The translations under genes and the position numbers were made by a program. Shown one piece after another: positions 10,604-22,100 of a stretch of DNA of 64,000 bases (within the stretch, counting starts at the first letter, position 1; every line of letters begins with the position of its first letter). The stretch is from Anthopleura xanthogrammica (lineage: Eukaryota; Cnidaria; Anthozoa; Actiniaria; Actiniidae): contig OZ025218.1 in the NCBI GenBank assembly GCA_964019055.1, positions 1,703,691 through 1,767,690 on the forward strand, written 5' to 3'. The notes under the pieces were generated by a model. That model made no database searches and was not told the origin of the DNA. It was given only the letters and a program-made list of their open reading frames with translations.

Positions 10604-11211
10604 CCCGGCGTGAGCAATCGATAAAAATTGATATCGGGAATTCAATCGATAAATCGTCAATTGGTAAAAATCGATACTCACAACTTTTTTCAGCAATTAA
10701 CATTATCGATTGTATCGATTGGTAACGATTGATATCGTGGGAACTATGAAAGCTGTGGGCCTTGAAATTTCAGCCAACATTCCGCAAATTATCTGAATAG
10801 CCGACTGTCACCAAAATCTTAATCTCAGAGTCTTTTCACGGTCTTTAAATCACAAATTTTAGCACTATGGACTTTACGTTTGGTGTTGACGTTCTCTCGT
10901 CATCGTCTTGTGTTGTCTCAGTCTTTCGCAAAGACTGTCCAGTCACCTGGCTCGTGTAATCATTTTTCCTCAGTTGACTATTTTTAACGATGCATTCCTG
11001 TAATTAACGTAAATGCAACTAAACAAAAAACGATAACAATCGATAGCAATCGATAACAATCGATATACGAAATTAAGAAATCGATAATTATCGATTACTC
11101 ACAACTTTTTTCGCTATCGATTTTTATCGATTGACCGATACAATTAGTTAATTTCTATCGATTGTTATCGATTGCTATCGATTAACGGATTTATCGATTG
11201 CACACGCCGGG
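10604..11211. mobile_element. 608-bp MITE, ATCGAT-rich, with terminal inverted repeats and 6-bp TSD
   Basis: The left end CCCGGCGTGAGCAATCGATA is the reverse complement of the right end with one mismatch (21 of 22 bases over the first 22). Direct copies of ACAAAA flank it at 10598-10603 and 11212-11217. Inside are many ATCGAT/TATCGATT motifs, densest in the outer ~150 bases of each end, and a direct repeat of ACTCACAACTTTTTTC (~10676 and ~11096). No transposase frame, so it is non-autonomous. Superfamily not assigned. Confidence 0.85.
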
Positions 11212-11260
11212 ACAAAAAGAATGGCTTTGCTTGCTGTACTAAACGTGAGGGATCTTACAG

Positions 11261-11542
11261 TCAAAACGGCTCAAGCGTACCCCCTAGAACCATTAATGAA
11301 TTTATTATTCGAATATTGAGTTCATTATTCACTCTAACTCCAAACTTGAAAATGAATTATCTACTTGAGTTTTGATTGGATTCTTCAACGATTGCCATGC
11401 CAAGGTAGAAAAGCTATCCAGAAAGGCCATGCATGAAATGAATGTGAAGTTTGGAGTCTTCCGCTTTTTTAATTTAAACTCAGAGTGAATGATCAACTCA
11501 ATATTCGAATAATGAAATCATTATTCGCTTGAGCCGTTTTGA
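11261..11542. mobile_element. Foldback MITE with ~95-bp inverted termini
   Basis: The left arm begins TCAAAACGGCTCAAGCG and continues through TTATTCGAATATTGAGTT; the right arm is its near reverse complement ending CGCTTGAGCCGTTTTGA. Arms cover most of the element. It sits 50 bp from the ATCGAT-rich MITE. No coding capacity. Confidence 0.8.
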
Positions 11543-12349
11543 TTTGTAACTAAAAAATTCCCAAGTAAACATAACATTTATATAAGAGCAAGCCGCAAAA
11601 ATATTCGAAACATAGATTCTTGATGACTTGTAGCTGTAACAACTCATATTGCAAGTCTCATCTTCCCTTTCTATAGTTCTAATCAATTCGCTACTAATTT
11701 TTTCGCCTTTTAAAATGCTTGGTATCTTGCCGAGAAAGCTAAACCACACATATGACTAAAGCTCTGTTAGGAATTGTAGTATATCAGGGAGAATATATAG
11801 TCTTAGGGATAGTCTTGAGACACTGAACCCCGTCCTAACATATGGCGACATATAACTTTTCAATAACAAACATTTCCTGTTCATGTCAAACACTACTGAG
11901 TTCTTTGACTAAGGCACAATTAACTTTAAGTTTGGAAACTGAATACTGTTTTCATATATGTTTTACATTACGACGCCATCTCAGGATTTAGAATATAATA
12001 TTTTAATTTATGTGATATATTTTTAAAACAGAAATTCTCGCTTTCAAATCGTCAGTTACTTCTATCATACTTACTACTTTATGACCACAACTCTCTTCTC
12101 TCACTTGAACAGAGTTCTCCATATCGATGAAATGAGGGCTTTCTCTTTAATCCAAGACACTCTGGTCAGCTTTATCTGTAATTATGGAAGAGCAAAGCTC
12201 AGATTTTTTTGTATTCATGTCCGGTTTTCTCATAGGGAAAGTACCGATAAAATGTTAACCGCTGTACTCTTTTGTCGCCGACTCAATCTCCTGTTAAGTG
12301 TCACAGTACCAGCGTGACATTAATTTTAAAATGCTTTGTCACAACATCA

Positions 12350-12535
12350 GCATTATCATCAACAACATCACCTGTGCATCAACATCACCACTATCATCAT
12401 CATCAACATCACATGTACATCAACATCACTATTATCATCATCATCAACATCACCTGTGCATCAACACTACCACTATCATCATCAACAACATCACCTGTGC
12501 ATCAACATCACCATTATCATCATCAACAACATCAT
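12350..12535. repeat. CATCA/ATCAT minisatellite
   Basis: About three to four copies of a ~50-60 bp unit built from CATCACCTGTGCATCAACA and runs of ATCATC. All three forward frames stay open (His/Ser/Ile-rich frames), which is a consequence of the repeat. Confidence 0.8.
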
Positions 12536-12554
12536 GAAGATGAAATATTACATT

Positions 12555-12720
12555 GATTTGAGGCTTGCGTCTTTTAGTTATAAAGGTTTATACTTCCAAT
12601 TTATTAATGAGTGTGACGTCTACCCAGGCATTAAGTATATTTGTTTTTACTTGTAATACTAAACACTGGCCATTATTAAACAGCAAATTTACAGTAAATA
12701 TTGTGGAAACCATGAATACA
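12555..12720. repeat. Diverged relative of the 14480-14844 MITE
   Basis: GTCTTTTAGTTATAAAGG, then GAGTGTGACGT, then TTGTAATACTAAACACTGG match in order the interior of the element at 14480-14844. The inverted termini are not evident here, so it is probably a fragment. Confidence 0.55.
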
Positions 12721-14349
12721 GGCCCGTAGCTAGGGGGGGGAGGTGGGGGGGGGGGGTGCACGGGTTTGTCCGCACCCTCTACCCTACCTACAGGACCCAA
12801 AGATCGACATTTTGGTCTCGCCATTGATGATGCTTTTTAAATACTGTTTGTGTGAAAACATTACAATAAAAATATAAAAATCATTAATTATTATTTCACT
12901 GTTATCAAGCGTTCATCAGCAACGTTATTTTTTTTCATTTGGTGGCCTGGAAATCCATAATAATTTCAAGAAGAAATGTGAGAGGACAGTACCAAGGGTG
13001 ACACCTCAGTTTTGTAAGTTTTGTCGATTCTGATTGGCTAACACTTTTTCTCAGATCAGCTGGTTGTAACAACATCTGCAATTGGTTAGACCTTCACGTG
13101 GCGAATAATTCTTACGTGCTACCCTCTATAAACAAAGTTGATGATTATGATGTTGATAATGTTGAAATTGTTTTATGATGATTTTGATGACGTTGTTTTG
13201 ATGCCCGAGGATGATGATGATGATGTTGGTGTTGAACTGAACCCCCTTTTCTCACTACCTTATTGATTCATATTTTAAATCACCTTTGGTCTGCTGCGTA
13301 ACTCCACATCGTGGCTAAGCATCCAAGGTTTGTTTGTGTGAGGAAGTACTGAGAAAATATTCAAACAAGATGCCAAAATTTGAGGATTATTTCCAAATCT
13401 TCAAACATTTTACTTCAAACTTGGTAAAAAAACGGTTTGGAGCTGTTTGGATACGCCATCAAGTGCATGATTGCATCATACAACGACTTTCTCATTCAAC
13501 TGCCACTGCATGCGCGCGCTAAGAACTCGATCTACCAACAGATATAGCGCGCGCACGGTGTGCACAACTTGCTACATACAAATTATTGGAAAAAGACTTG
13601 TCAGTAAAATACTTCTCGCTGCACTTTCATTCTTCTCCTCCACCGTATTGGCCGACTAGATCCTTTTACAGACTTATAACTCTTCAGAACTATTCAACTT
13701 CCTTATCAAAAAAAAACGGTCAACGCTCATTTTCATCAGTCTTCACCTACTAACCGTACCAGAATTCACCAAACCTTCCACATGAAGACCCGACACTGAT
13801 CACTGAAGAATTCAAAGTCAAAGCCGAAACATATAATTGCTTGAAGACCTCGACATCTGGAAAACCATCTACTGACTGAAATCACCACTCATGTTGTCTG
13901 TTACATTGTCCATTTAGATATTCCATTCATAGACACTTGACATGATCGTTTTGATGTTCTATTTTGTTTCTTTTTCGAAAACTTATAACATAATATCATA
14001 TGTAACTAATAGTAATTGTTTAAGGGCCCACAGTAATTGGCGAAAGCTGTTGTGGTGTCCCCGCCATTCAATTCACTATTTCTTGTTTTCATTTTTTTCC
14101 TCCCAGTTACCAATCTACCAAACTGATCACTGATTTTGTTTTTAAAAGGCGAAGTTAAATAAGATAAAAAATAAAAATAAAAATAAAAACGAAAGGAAAA
14201 TAGCGCGCGCGCACGACATAATCTTTTACGATTCTGACCAGTCTTCTTCCACCACTCGGTTCGTCCTCGCCGCGCGCGCATCGATAAAAGTGGGTCCAGC
14301 TCTGAACTGACTGTTAATGTTGTTGTGCATCATCGCTAGTGAAAACCAG

Positions 14350-14450
14350 GCTTAATACATTTATGATGTCAAGTTCACACGATATCAGGGATTGGCTGAG
14401 GGCTCTCGGCCAATCAGAAGCGAGAAAGTGAATAAAATGTATAATAATAA
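14350..14450. repeat. Interspersed repeat with hairpin, copy 2
   Basis: Second copy of the repeat at 5975-6070, with an intact GATTGGCTGAGG...CCAATCAG hairpin. Confidence 0.65.
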
Positions 14451-14479
14451 TGTTTGAAGTGCCTATGACACATCTGACA

Positions 14480-14844
14480 ATATTCTCAGTATAGATTCTA
14501 CATGAGGTGAGCTGTTGTGTGGCCTAAAAAATTATATAGTTTGAGTGATGCGTCTTGAAGTTATAAAGATTTTTCCATGCCATATGCTAATGACTGTGAC
14601 GTGAGGGAGTCATTTATGTTTATTAGTTGTTGCTTGTAATTCGAAACAATGGTTACTATGTGAAAACTAATTTTCAATAATTTGTATAAGAGTCATGGGT
14701 AAAACAGTGATGCATTCCAAACTCAATTTACCAGTAGCAGTTAAGTTTTGTATATGGAAAAACCTTCATAACTTCATCACTCAAACTATTTTTTTTTCTG
14801 GCCAGTCAACAGCTCACCTCATGCAGAATCTGTGCTGAAAATAT
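14480..14844. mobile_element. 365-bp MITE with ~95-bp inverted termini
   Basis: The left arm runs from ATATTCTCAG through CATGAGGTGAGCTGTTG and TAGTTTGAGTGATG to TTTTTCCAT. The right arm (14747-14844) is its imperfect reverse complement. No coding capacity. Confidence 0.8.
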
Positions 14845-14959
14845 AGTCATGTTGACGAAAATATCTTTATTTTTCTGTCCCAATCCTAACTGATTTATGA
14901 AGGCAAATTTAATGCGGTTTAGGCAAATTTCTATCAATCCCAGCCCTTAACTTACAGTA

Positions 14960-15300
14960 CCTGAAGATGACATATCGATGATGACGATGACGATGTTGTT
15001 TATCATGATGAGGATGACGACAATGATTTTGATGCTGATGCTGATGATTATATTGATGCAAGATGATGATACCAGTGATGATACGGGATGAAGATAGACA
15101 ACGATGATGGCCGTGGGTTCAAATCCCGTCAGGACCTCGGAATTTTTTCCGAGAAAATAACCTTGATGACAAACAAATCTTCACATCTTTAGTAAATTCC
15201 ATGCAAGGACAAAAAACCTCATAATACTTGATGATGATGATGATGTTGTTAAAGATTATGATGTTCATGATATTGTGATGATGCGTGATGCGTGATGCGT
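14960..15300. repeat. GATGA-type simple/minisatellite region with embedded SINE fragment
   Basis: Discontinuous GATGATGACGATGA-like runs. At about 15108-15125, GTGGGTTCAAATCCCGTC matches a tRNA T-arm/B-box, but no acceptor stem or anticodon arm can be drawn, so it is scored as a SINE remnant rather than a tRNA. Confidence 0.55.
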
Positions 15301-16067
15301 GATGTCTAGGACGAGGACATGAGACCTGAGGTTTGAGAACTGAATTTAATGATAGAGAAAGATCTGGAAATAGGTGTTACTTCTTGATCTCAAGTCGTGA
15401 TCGACGTGCGATTGCTCAATATTGCATTCTGGCGAGAACGATATCATCTTTTCTTGTTCAGATACGGCGTTTCCGTTCTAGATTTCGAGTAGCTTATTAA
15501 AGTTCCCTAATATCGGTTGCGGATCCAGGGGTGGTTCCGGGGGGGCTCCATTGAACCCCCCTTTGAGAGATCTATTGAACTTATGCTCACTAGAAGGAAA
15601 TCGGAACCCCCCCTTTTTATGCGTGGTGGCTATTTTGGAACACCCTTTTTAAAATCCTACAAATAATACCTCAAAAAATCCCCTCTCCCGTCCCCACCTG
15701 ATAAGTGCACTTTAACTTCTCTCTTCCCTAGTACTCTATATTATCAGTTAACAATAAAAAAGTCACACAATAACGAGCAGATGCTAATTCATTGTCTAAA
15801 TGATAATGATCGTTACTCCCTCAGGCGAAAGTCAGTTCATAAATCAAGTACGTATACCTCCAAGAGTGCCTTGCTTGGTGCAATTGCGTGACATATTTAA
15901 CCCTCTTCATACAACGAGCTATATACCCTCTATATATATTTGTCCTACCAGAGATCGTCATGAAATTTCTTTTTTGTGATTAAATTTTCCAGCTAATCTG
16001 ACACAGTTCAAAGGTGAAAAGATAGTGATATTGTTTGAGTGTCTGGATGGATGTGGTTTTGACTGAC

Positions 16068-16094
16068 AGCCGCCATTAAGAGCCTCGACGTCAC
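16068..16094 (+). promoter_or_regulatory. Promoter-proximal motifs of the BMP receptor gene (YY1-like, CRE-like)
   Basis: AGCCGCCATTA resembles a YY1 site and GACGTCAC at 16087-16094 is a CRE-type half-consensus, both within 100 bp upstream of the predicted start codon. Motif matches only. Confidence 0.35.
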
Positions 16095-16121
16095 AGCCCT
16101 AAAAACACTCTGTCTTTACAA

Positions 16122-16187
16122 ATGGAAGGCGAGATTCGCTGGAGAGTTTGTCGCAAAAAATGTCGAATTTTGGACCTCGAGCTCTGA
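16122..16187 (+). promoter_or_regulatory. uORF overlapping the BMP receptor start codon
   Basis: An ATG 38 bases upstream of the receptor ATG opens a 22-codon frame (MEGEIRWRV...) that ends at 16185-16187, past the main start and in another frame. If included in the mRNA it would be expected to reduce initiation at the receptor ATG. The transcription start is not known. Confidence 0.4.
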
Positions 16188-19100
16188 TATTCCTCGCATT
16201 CTGTGCTGTTTTACAAGGTATGAGTCTATAAAGGGTATTAATTTTTGATTTAATCGTCCAGCGAAGGTGTGAATGTTCAAAAATACTCGCTCGGTATGTG
16301 ATATCAAAATGGCGCCACTGAGGAATGCTGTTGGCGACATGAAAACCTCCCTGACTTTACGGACGCCACTCGACTTAAAACATCGCCAATGTTTCTGGTT
16401 TACCGTGGCTTACATCGCCTTGAATTAGGTTTAAGTTTTTAGATAGTAATTTAGGTAGTTTGTGTTGGTATTTTAGCGTAGAAATGCGAAAATAATGCGC
16501 CATGTTTCGGTCACCTGCCTCGAGTAGTTAACTCACTACGTCTAAAGAAACTCGAGAAAGCGTACTATTTGTATTGAAAAAGAGAACACAGGTATTCATT
16601 TATGGTAGATAACGATGTATTCGAGATATCTTTGTAGGTTTTGGGTGGAAAGTTATAGAAAATGAAGCTAAAATAAGTTAGAGAATATCAAAGTTATTCT
16701 CGTGTCAAAACGATGCGCACTATAGAGCTACATTAGTCACATTCGTGCGAACTGTTTTTGCTCATTTAACACAAATTCTAAGGTTGTATTTTACTCGAAA
16801 ACACCAAAGTAAAGAAACAGTTAATTCGTAAATCGTTTTAGAGCGGTAAAAGTCATAGTATTTAGTTAAAAGGCGTGAAAATTGCGGTGTGCATCGCGTC
16901 GAAGCTGCTTACTTTACAATGAACGTTATCTCAAATTACACACAAGTTAGTCTCAAAATTTTAATATTTTTTAACCCTTTTAGCTCCTTGTTGGTCATTT
17001 TGCTTATTTTGGAAGATGAATTAGTAAGAATAAAGCTGATTATGTGGGTAAAGTGGTTCAATTTGTGGAACACTTCGTGATTTTGATGAACTTCTTTAAT
17101 AATGTCGACGGTCGCCGAAGAGTCGCAGTTCAAAACTCAACCTTGAAAACCAGACAACAGACAAAATCACTAAACAACACTTAGCTCAAGGCTAAAATTT
17201 TATTGAATTCCCTTTGCAAAGATGTTTGTTTTATTTAGAAATCGTTTTAAAGGATCAAGAATATACTTCAATACGCAAAATCTCACATTATGCGTCGAAG
17301 ATCAAGTTCAAAATGCGTTCGAAAAATTAAAGAAAATTGTTTTTTTTGTTCTGAGTTTAAAATAAATTTCTTGGTTCATAAAATACCAGCCAATAACGAA
17401 ATAATTAGCATTTATTTATTTGAAAAGCTCGATTTTTTCCAACAAGGTGATATACCCCAAACGTTTTTATGTCCAATGTGTTATCCTATTGTTCCCAAAC
17501 ACTAGGTTTTATTCCCATAAATTAAGAAATACAATTTTTTCTAATTTTCTGGCTATTCTACTTTATCCTGATTATTCTTAATAATTCCTTCGAAATTTCT
17601 CAAAATAAATACCAGTAAAATTATCAAAAGAAAAAAATCCCATTCCTAGCCCAGAATTTACATTTCTTACGTTTTGATATTCATATTTGGTCCTATTTTT
17701 CGTTTTGACAGACAGAAAAGTTTATCACGATTTTATTTCCTAATTCATAGGAAGAAGCCTAGCCTCATTGGCATTTCACAGGATTCCTTCAAATCTACAT
17801 TACCTAATTTTCAGCTATTTTTGTTTCCTAAAAATAACAAGTTATTGTCATGTTATTTAACCCTTTATGAGTTTATATTCAAATATTCTTTATTCTAGAC
17901 ATTAAGGCTGGTTCATTTCAAAAATATTAATCTTCAATCATATTTACTTCTATCTACGAATGCTGTCGAAAGTTGACACTTTTTTCCTATCACAGACAAC
18001 CTTTCCTATAGCTTGAAGGTACAAATTTATGAAAATAAAATCGAATGATCTTAGTGTTTCGAACTATGTATTATTGTTATGATTGTGATGTTTTGTCTTA
18101 TCAGTTTCAAATCCACATGAGCGCGAACCTGTTTTGACTATTCCTCAACTGTAATTTGCATTGATCTGAAAAGGCCTTTATCTCATCGCATGTCTGATCC
18201 AACATCATTATAGTACGGCTGATTAAAACACCTCGCATCTTATTGGTAGTTCCTGTGTAAACCCGATTTGTCTGTATTTAGTATTATTTACCTTTTGAAT
18301 TATTACATTAGAAAAACCAAGAAATTTAAAAATCTTCTCCAAGCATTTTCCTAAAGAAAATAATCACCATACATCAGTTTCGTCTAATTCCATTTTTTTC
18401 TTCTATATATTTTTCTTAGAATATAGCACATTAGATAAAATATTCATGATTTTCTTTAATAGTTAGGTCAGTTTCTTTTAATTACATTAATTGTTAGAAA
18501 CGGTTATTATGGATTTGTTATTATTTGGAGAAAATAACTATGATGTTTCGTTCTTCCCTTTGGGACACTGACACTGATGTTCCATTCCCTTTTGAAATAA
18601 TTGTTTTTTTTTTCATCAAAAAATAAAAAATTATTTGAAGTTAGGCAAAAATAAACTCAAAAATAGTTGAGTCAAACATTTATTGGAAGTATATATTTAT
18701 TTATTTTTATTGAAAGTGAAAATCTAATAAAGAAATATATCTGAAAGTCCAGAAATAAACAAGAATTTACAATCACAAACTCCGAAGCTTCAAGTTGCCC
18801 ATTGGAATTTGTTTTTTCACTAAGAAAAACTTTCCTTGTTTTACGACGGTAGCACTTATGTAATAGCCATTGGCTAACAACCCTGTGGCCCTCATTGCAC
18901 TGCCGCCAGTCAAAAATATAAAAGGTACCAACTGATTATTTTTGATTGACGGAAATGAAAAACCAAATTTCAGGATGTAGTTTGCAGTTACGTTATATTT
19001 GCAATAAACATTTTGATGAAACATTATTGTAATAATTTATTTATTTCTCATCTAAAGATATTTAATTTGTATTTATACGAGCAAAACAGCATTAAAAATA

Positions 19101-22100
19101 AACTTTCTCATTTGCCGCTCAATATTATTACTGAAAACATCATTATATATTATGATTCCAAAACTAACATATCATTAGTTAGTGATTATTATTTGTTCTT
19201 GGCACCAATGTATGTCTAAAAACTGTTTCTATGGTTTTGAAAAAGTTATAGTAAAAATTCTAAAAAAAATTAGAAAAATTTTGATCTCCTTAATAGCAGA
19301 TATCAGAGTTACACTCCATTGTCTTCAAACAATTGCTTTAAGTCGTGGCATTTGGATCAGTTTCTATACATTTACTGTATTGTTGACCCAAATGCCTCAA
19401 CTTGAAACATCGTTTGAAGGCAATTGACTGTAATTTTGATATCTGCTATTATTTTCTGACTGATCAAAAGCCAGCTACAGTTATAAAGTCAAGGATCAGA
19501 GAAGCACTTGTAAATGCTGATGAATATCTATGTTCAGTAGTCGCCAATTGTTAAATACGTATCATTTTTGATTCTGCAGTTTTAGGTTGTGTATCAGCTC
19601 AGTTGTTATGACTCTCAAGAAATGGTTAACCACTTGTTCCAATCGACACGCGTGAAAAACGTCTGCGCATGCTCTAAGTCCGTATGCAAATTAGTCGAAA
19701 GCGTCTTCGTGCTATTGTAAAAAATATTCATATTTGACTTTCACACTTACCTGAAAAATAGTCTTTACAAAATGCCAAAACTTAAAGTCAGTTCTTGAAA
19801 CTTAAGGCTAATTCTTTCATATTGTCTTTATTAACACATTATCTTGGTCTCACAAAAGTATACCCACAAAATGTTTTGTATACTCGGAGAAAACAAGCAT
19901 TTATTTTCTCACTAAAACTCTATAAATTCTTGGAAAGCGTGCTGAAAGGCACACATGCGCAAACGTTTTTCTCTAGTGTCGTTCCAATCTTGTTTCTAGT
20001 CCAGTGGCTTTATATTTGAAATGGAAAATAAAACCCAGTCATTTATTGATTGATTTGAATATTTCCTTTAAAAATTACATGTAGATTCAAGTATTTGTGT
20101 ATATGTTGATATTATATTTGGCCTTCCAAAATGCCGCAAAACTGGTGAGTCTAGGCATGCTCTTTAGAATTTTGGCAAGAAATTAAATTTATTTAAAATT
20201 GATTGTAGACATTACAAAAATTAAATGAGATTAAAGTATTCGTGTATATGCCGTCATTATAATTGGCCATCTAAAATGCCAAAAAAATTGAAGACTAGTC
20301 ATGCTCTTTAGAAACATGCCAAGAAATTAAATTTTTGATCTAAAATTACTTGTAGCTATTATAAAAATTAAATAGACATTAAAAGTATCCGTGCATATGC
20401 TGTCATTATAATTGGCCATCTAAAATGCCGCAAAACTGGTAAAACCAGTTAAGCAATTTAGAATCATGGCAAGGAGTTATATTTTTTTATCTTAAACTGC
20501 TTGTAGCATTTACAATACTCCAATACAAGTTTCCTTACATTTCTGGCATTCACATTTGGCTGCCTCACTATTGATCAAGAACAAACAGCATTAATTCAAG
20601 CCTTTAAAAATGTTATTACAGGATTACCTGTAGTTTTGTTATGTCTAATTTTATGTTTATGGTATTCTCATTAACATTATTTATTTAGAAAAATATTTTT
20701 AACAACAGTAACAAGTGAAGAATCATACACAAAATTATGGGATTAATATGTGAAATGTGAATACAGCCGTACTGCTGTGAAGAATATTGGAGCCTTAAAA
20801 ACGACCTGAAAAAATTCTCATTAACATTATTTATTTAGAAAAATATTTTTAACAACAGTAACAAGTGAAGAATCATACACAAAATTATGGGATTAATATG
20901 TAAAGTGTGAATACAGCCGTACTGCTGTGAAGAATATTGGAGCCTTAAAAATGACCTGAAAAAATTCAGGCTTTGAACAGGCCTATGGGATTAGCTTAAT
21001 GCAATTCTGAATATTCTGCGAAGACATTTCAATGGCTTCTTGTGAAATTGTTTTTTTCGATACTATCAATTAAAACTAATCAGTCGGTACCTTTTATATT
21101 TTTGACTGGCGGCAGTGAAAAAGCAATTTTCAACTGGCAAATTACAACTACAGAGTTTGAAGAATATTGAGAATCATAGTAATGTGTTTATGTCTACAGC
21201 CAGGCATATGTTGCTATTCCTATTAGAACTGCGTAGTTTATTCAAATTTATTCTTTTGAAATTTTTGTTATTGAATGAAATTGAACAGAATAAATTTGAC
21301 ATGAAACGCAGAAAATAAAGCATTGTAGTATTTGTTGGAATTGTCTATATGGTTACGATCTAAGTTAGAGCAAGCTGACTTGCAGATAGAACCCTGAAAC
21401 AACCTCTGGGGTGATCTAAGTCAGGGCACGGCTAACTCGCACATCAAACCCTGGAAAAACCCTGGAAAAACCTCTGGGCTGATCTAAGTCAGGGCATAGT
21501 TAACTCGCAGATCAAACCCTAAAAAACCACTGGGTTGATCTAAGTTAGGGCACAGCTAACTCACACATCAAATCCTGGAAAAACCCTGAAACAACCTCTG
21601 GGATGATCTAAGTCAGGGCACGGCTAACTCACACATCAAACCCTGGAAAAACCTCTGGGCTGATCTAAGTCAGGGCATGGTTAACTCACAGATCAAAACC
21701 TAAACAACCTCTGGGGTGATCTAAGTCAGGGCATGGTTAACTCACAGATCAAAACCTAAACAACCTCTGGGGTGATCTAAGTCAGGGCATGGTTAACTCA
21801 CAGATCAAAACCTAAACAACCACTGGGGTGATCTAAGTCAGTGCCCCAACTAGTCCACAGATCAAATTGGATATAGAACATTGTGTTTTTCACTTCAGCA
21901 AATACATAAATAATGGGAGACATTAAAAGGTTCAAAATGTATTCTGGAATTCATGCTTTTTTTGTCATCGGAATCCATGAATTTAAGGATTTTTTTTTGC
22001 TTTTTGCTTTTAGTTTCAACTACAGTAAGATGCAAATGTACAGAGCACAGTTGTCCTGGCGACCATGTTAACGAGACATGCACGACCACCGGCAAGTGTT

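Larger units (their letters stand above)
10395..16159. other. Repeat-rich intergenic region between the NLR-like pair and the BMP receptor
   Basis: No gene is supported. It holds the upstream region of the minus-strand HEPN-NB-ARC-TPR gene, three MITEs with clear terminal inverted repeats (10604-11211, 11261-11542, 14480-14844), a related fragment (12555-12720), CATCA-type and GATGA-type minisatellites (12350-12535, 13140-13230, 14960-15300), a tRNA-like fragment near 15108 and a second copy of a hairpin repeat (14350-14450). Confidence 0.6.
16218..22013 (+). other. BMP receptor intron 1
   Basis: 5.8 kb, AT-rich. It contains foldback MITEs (18776-19000, 19292-19450, 21008-21180), a ~125-150 bp minisatellite (20060-20560), a 150-bp tandem duplication (20664-20963) and a ~56-bp tandem array (21385-21865). 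Nothing recognisable was seen between about 16340 and 18770; short open frames there are A/T-rich and lack coding character. Confidence 0.7.

Noticed and set aside
15108..15125. tRNA gene
   Set aside because: Only a T-arm/B-box is recognisable; no acceptor stem or anticodon arm can be formed.
21385..21865. CRISPR-like appearance of the regular ~56-bp array
   Set aside because: Units are contiguous tandem copies without unique spacers, in a eukaryotic intron.
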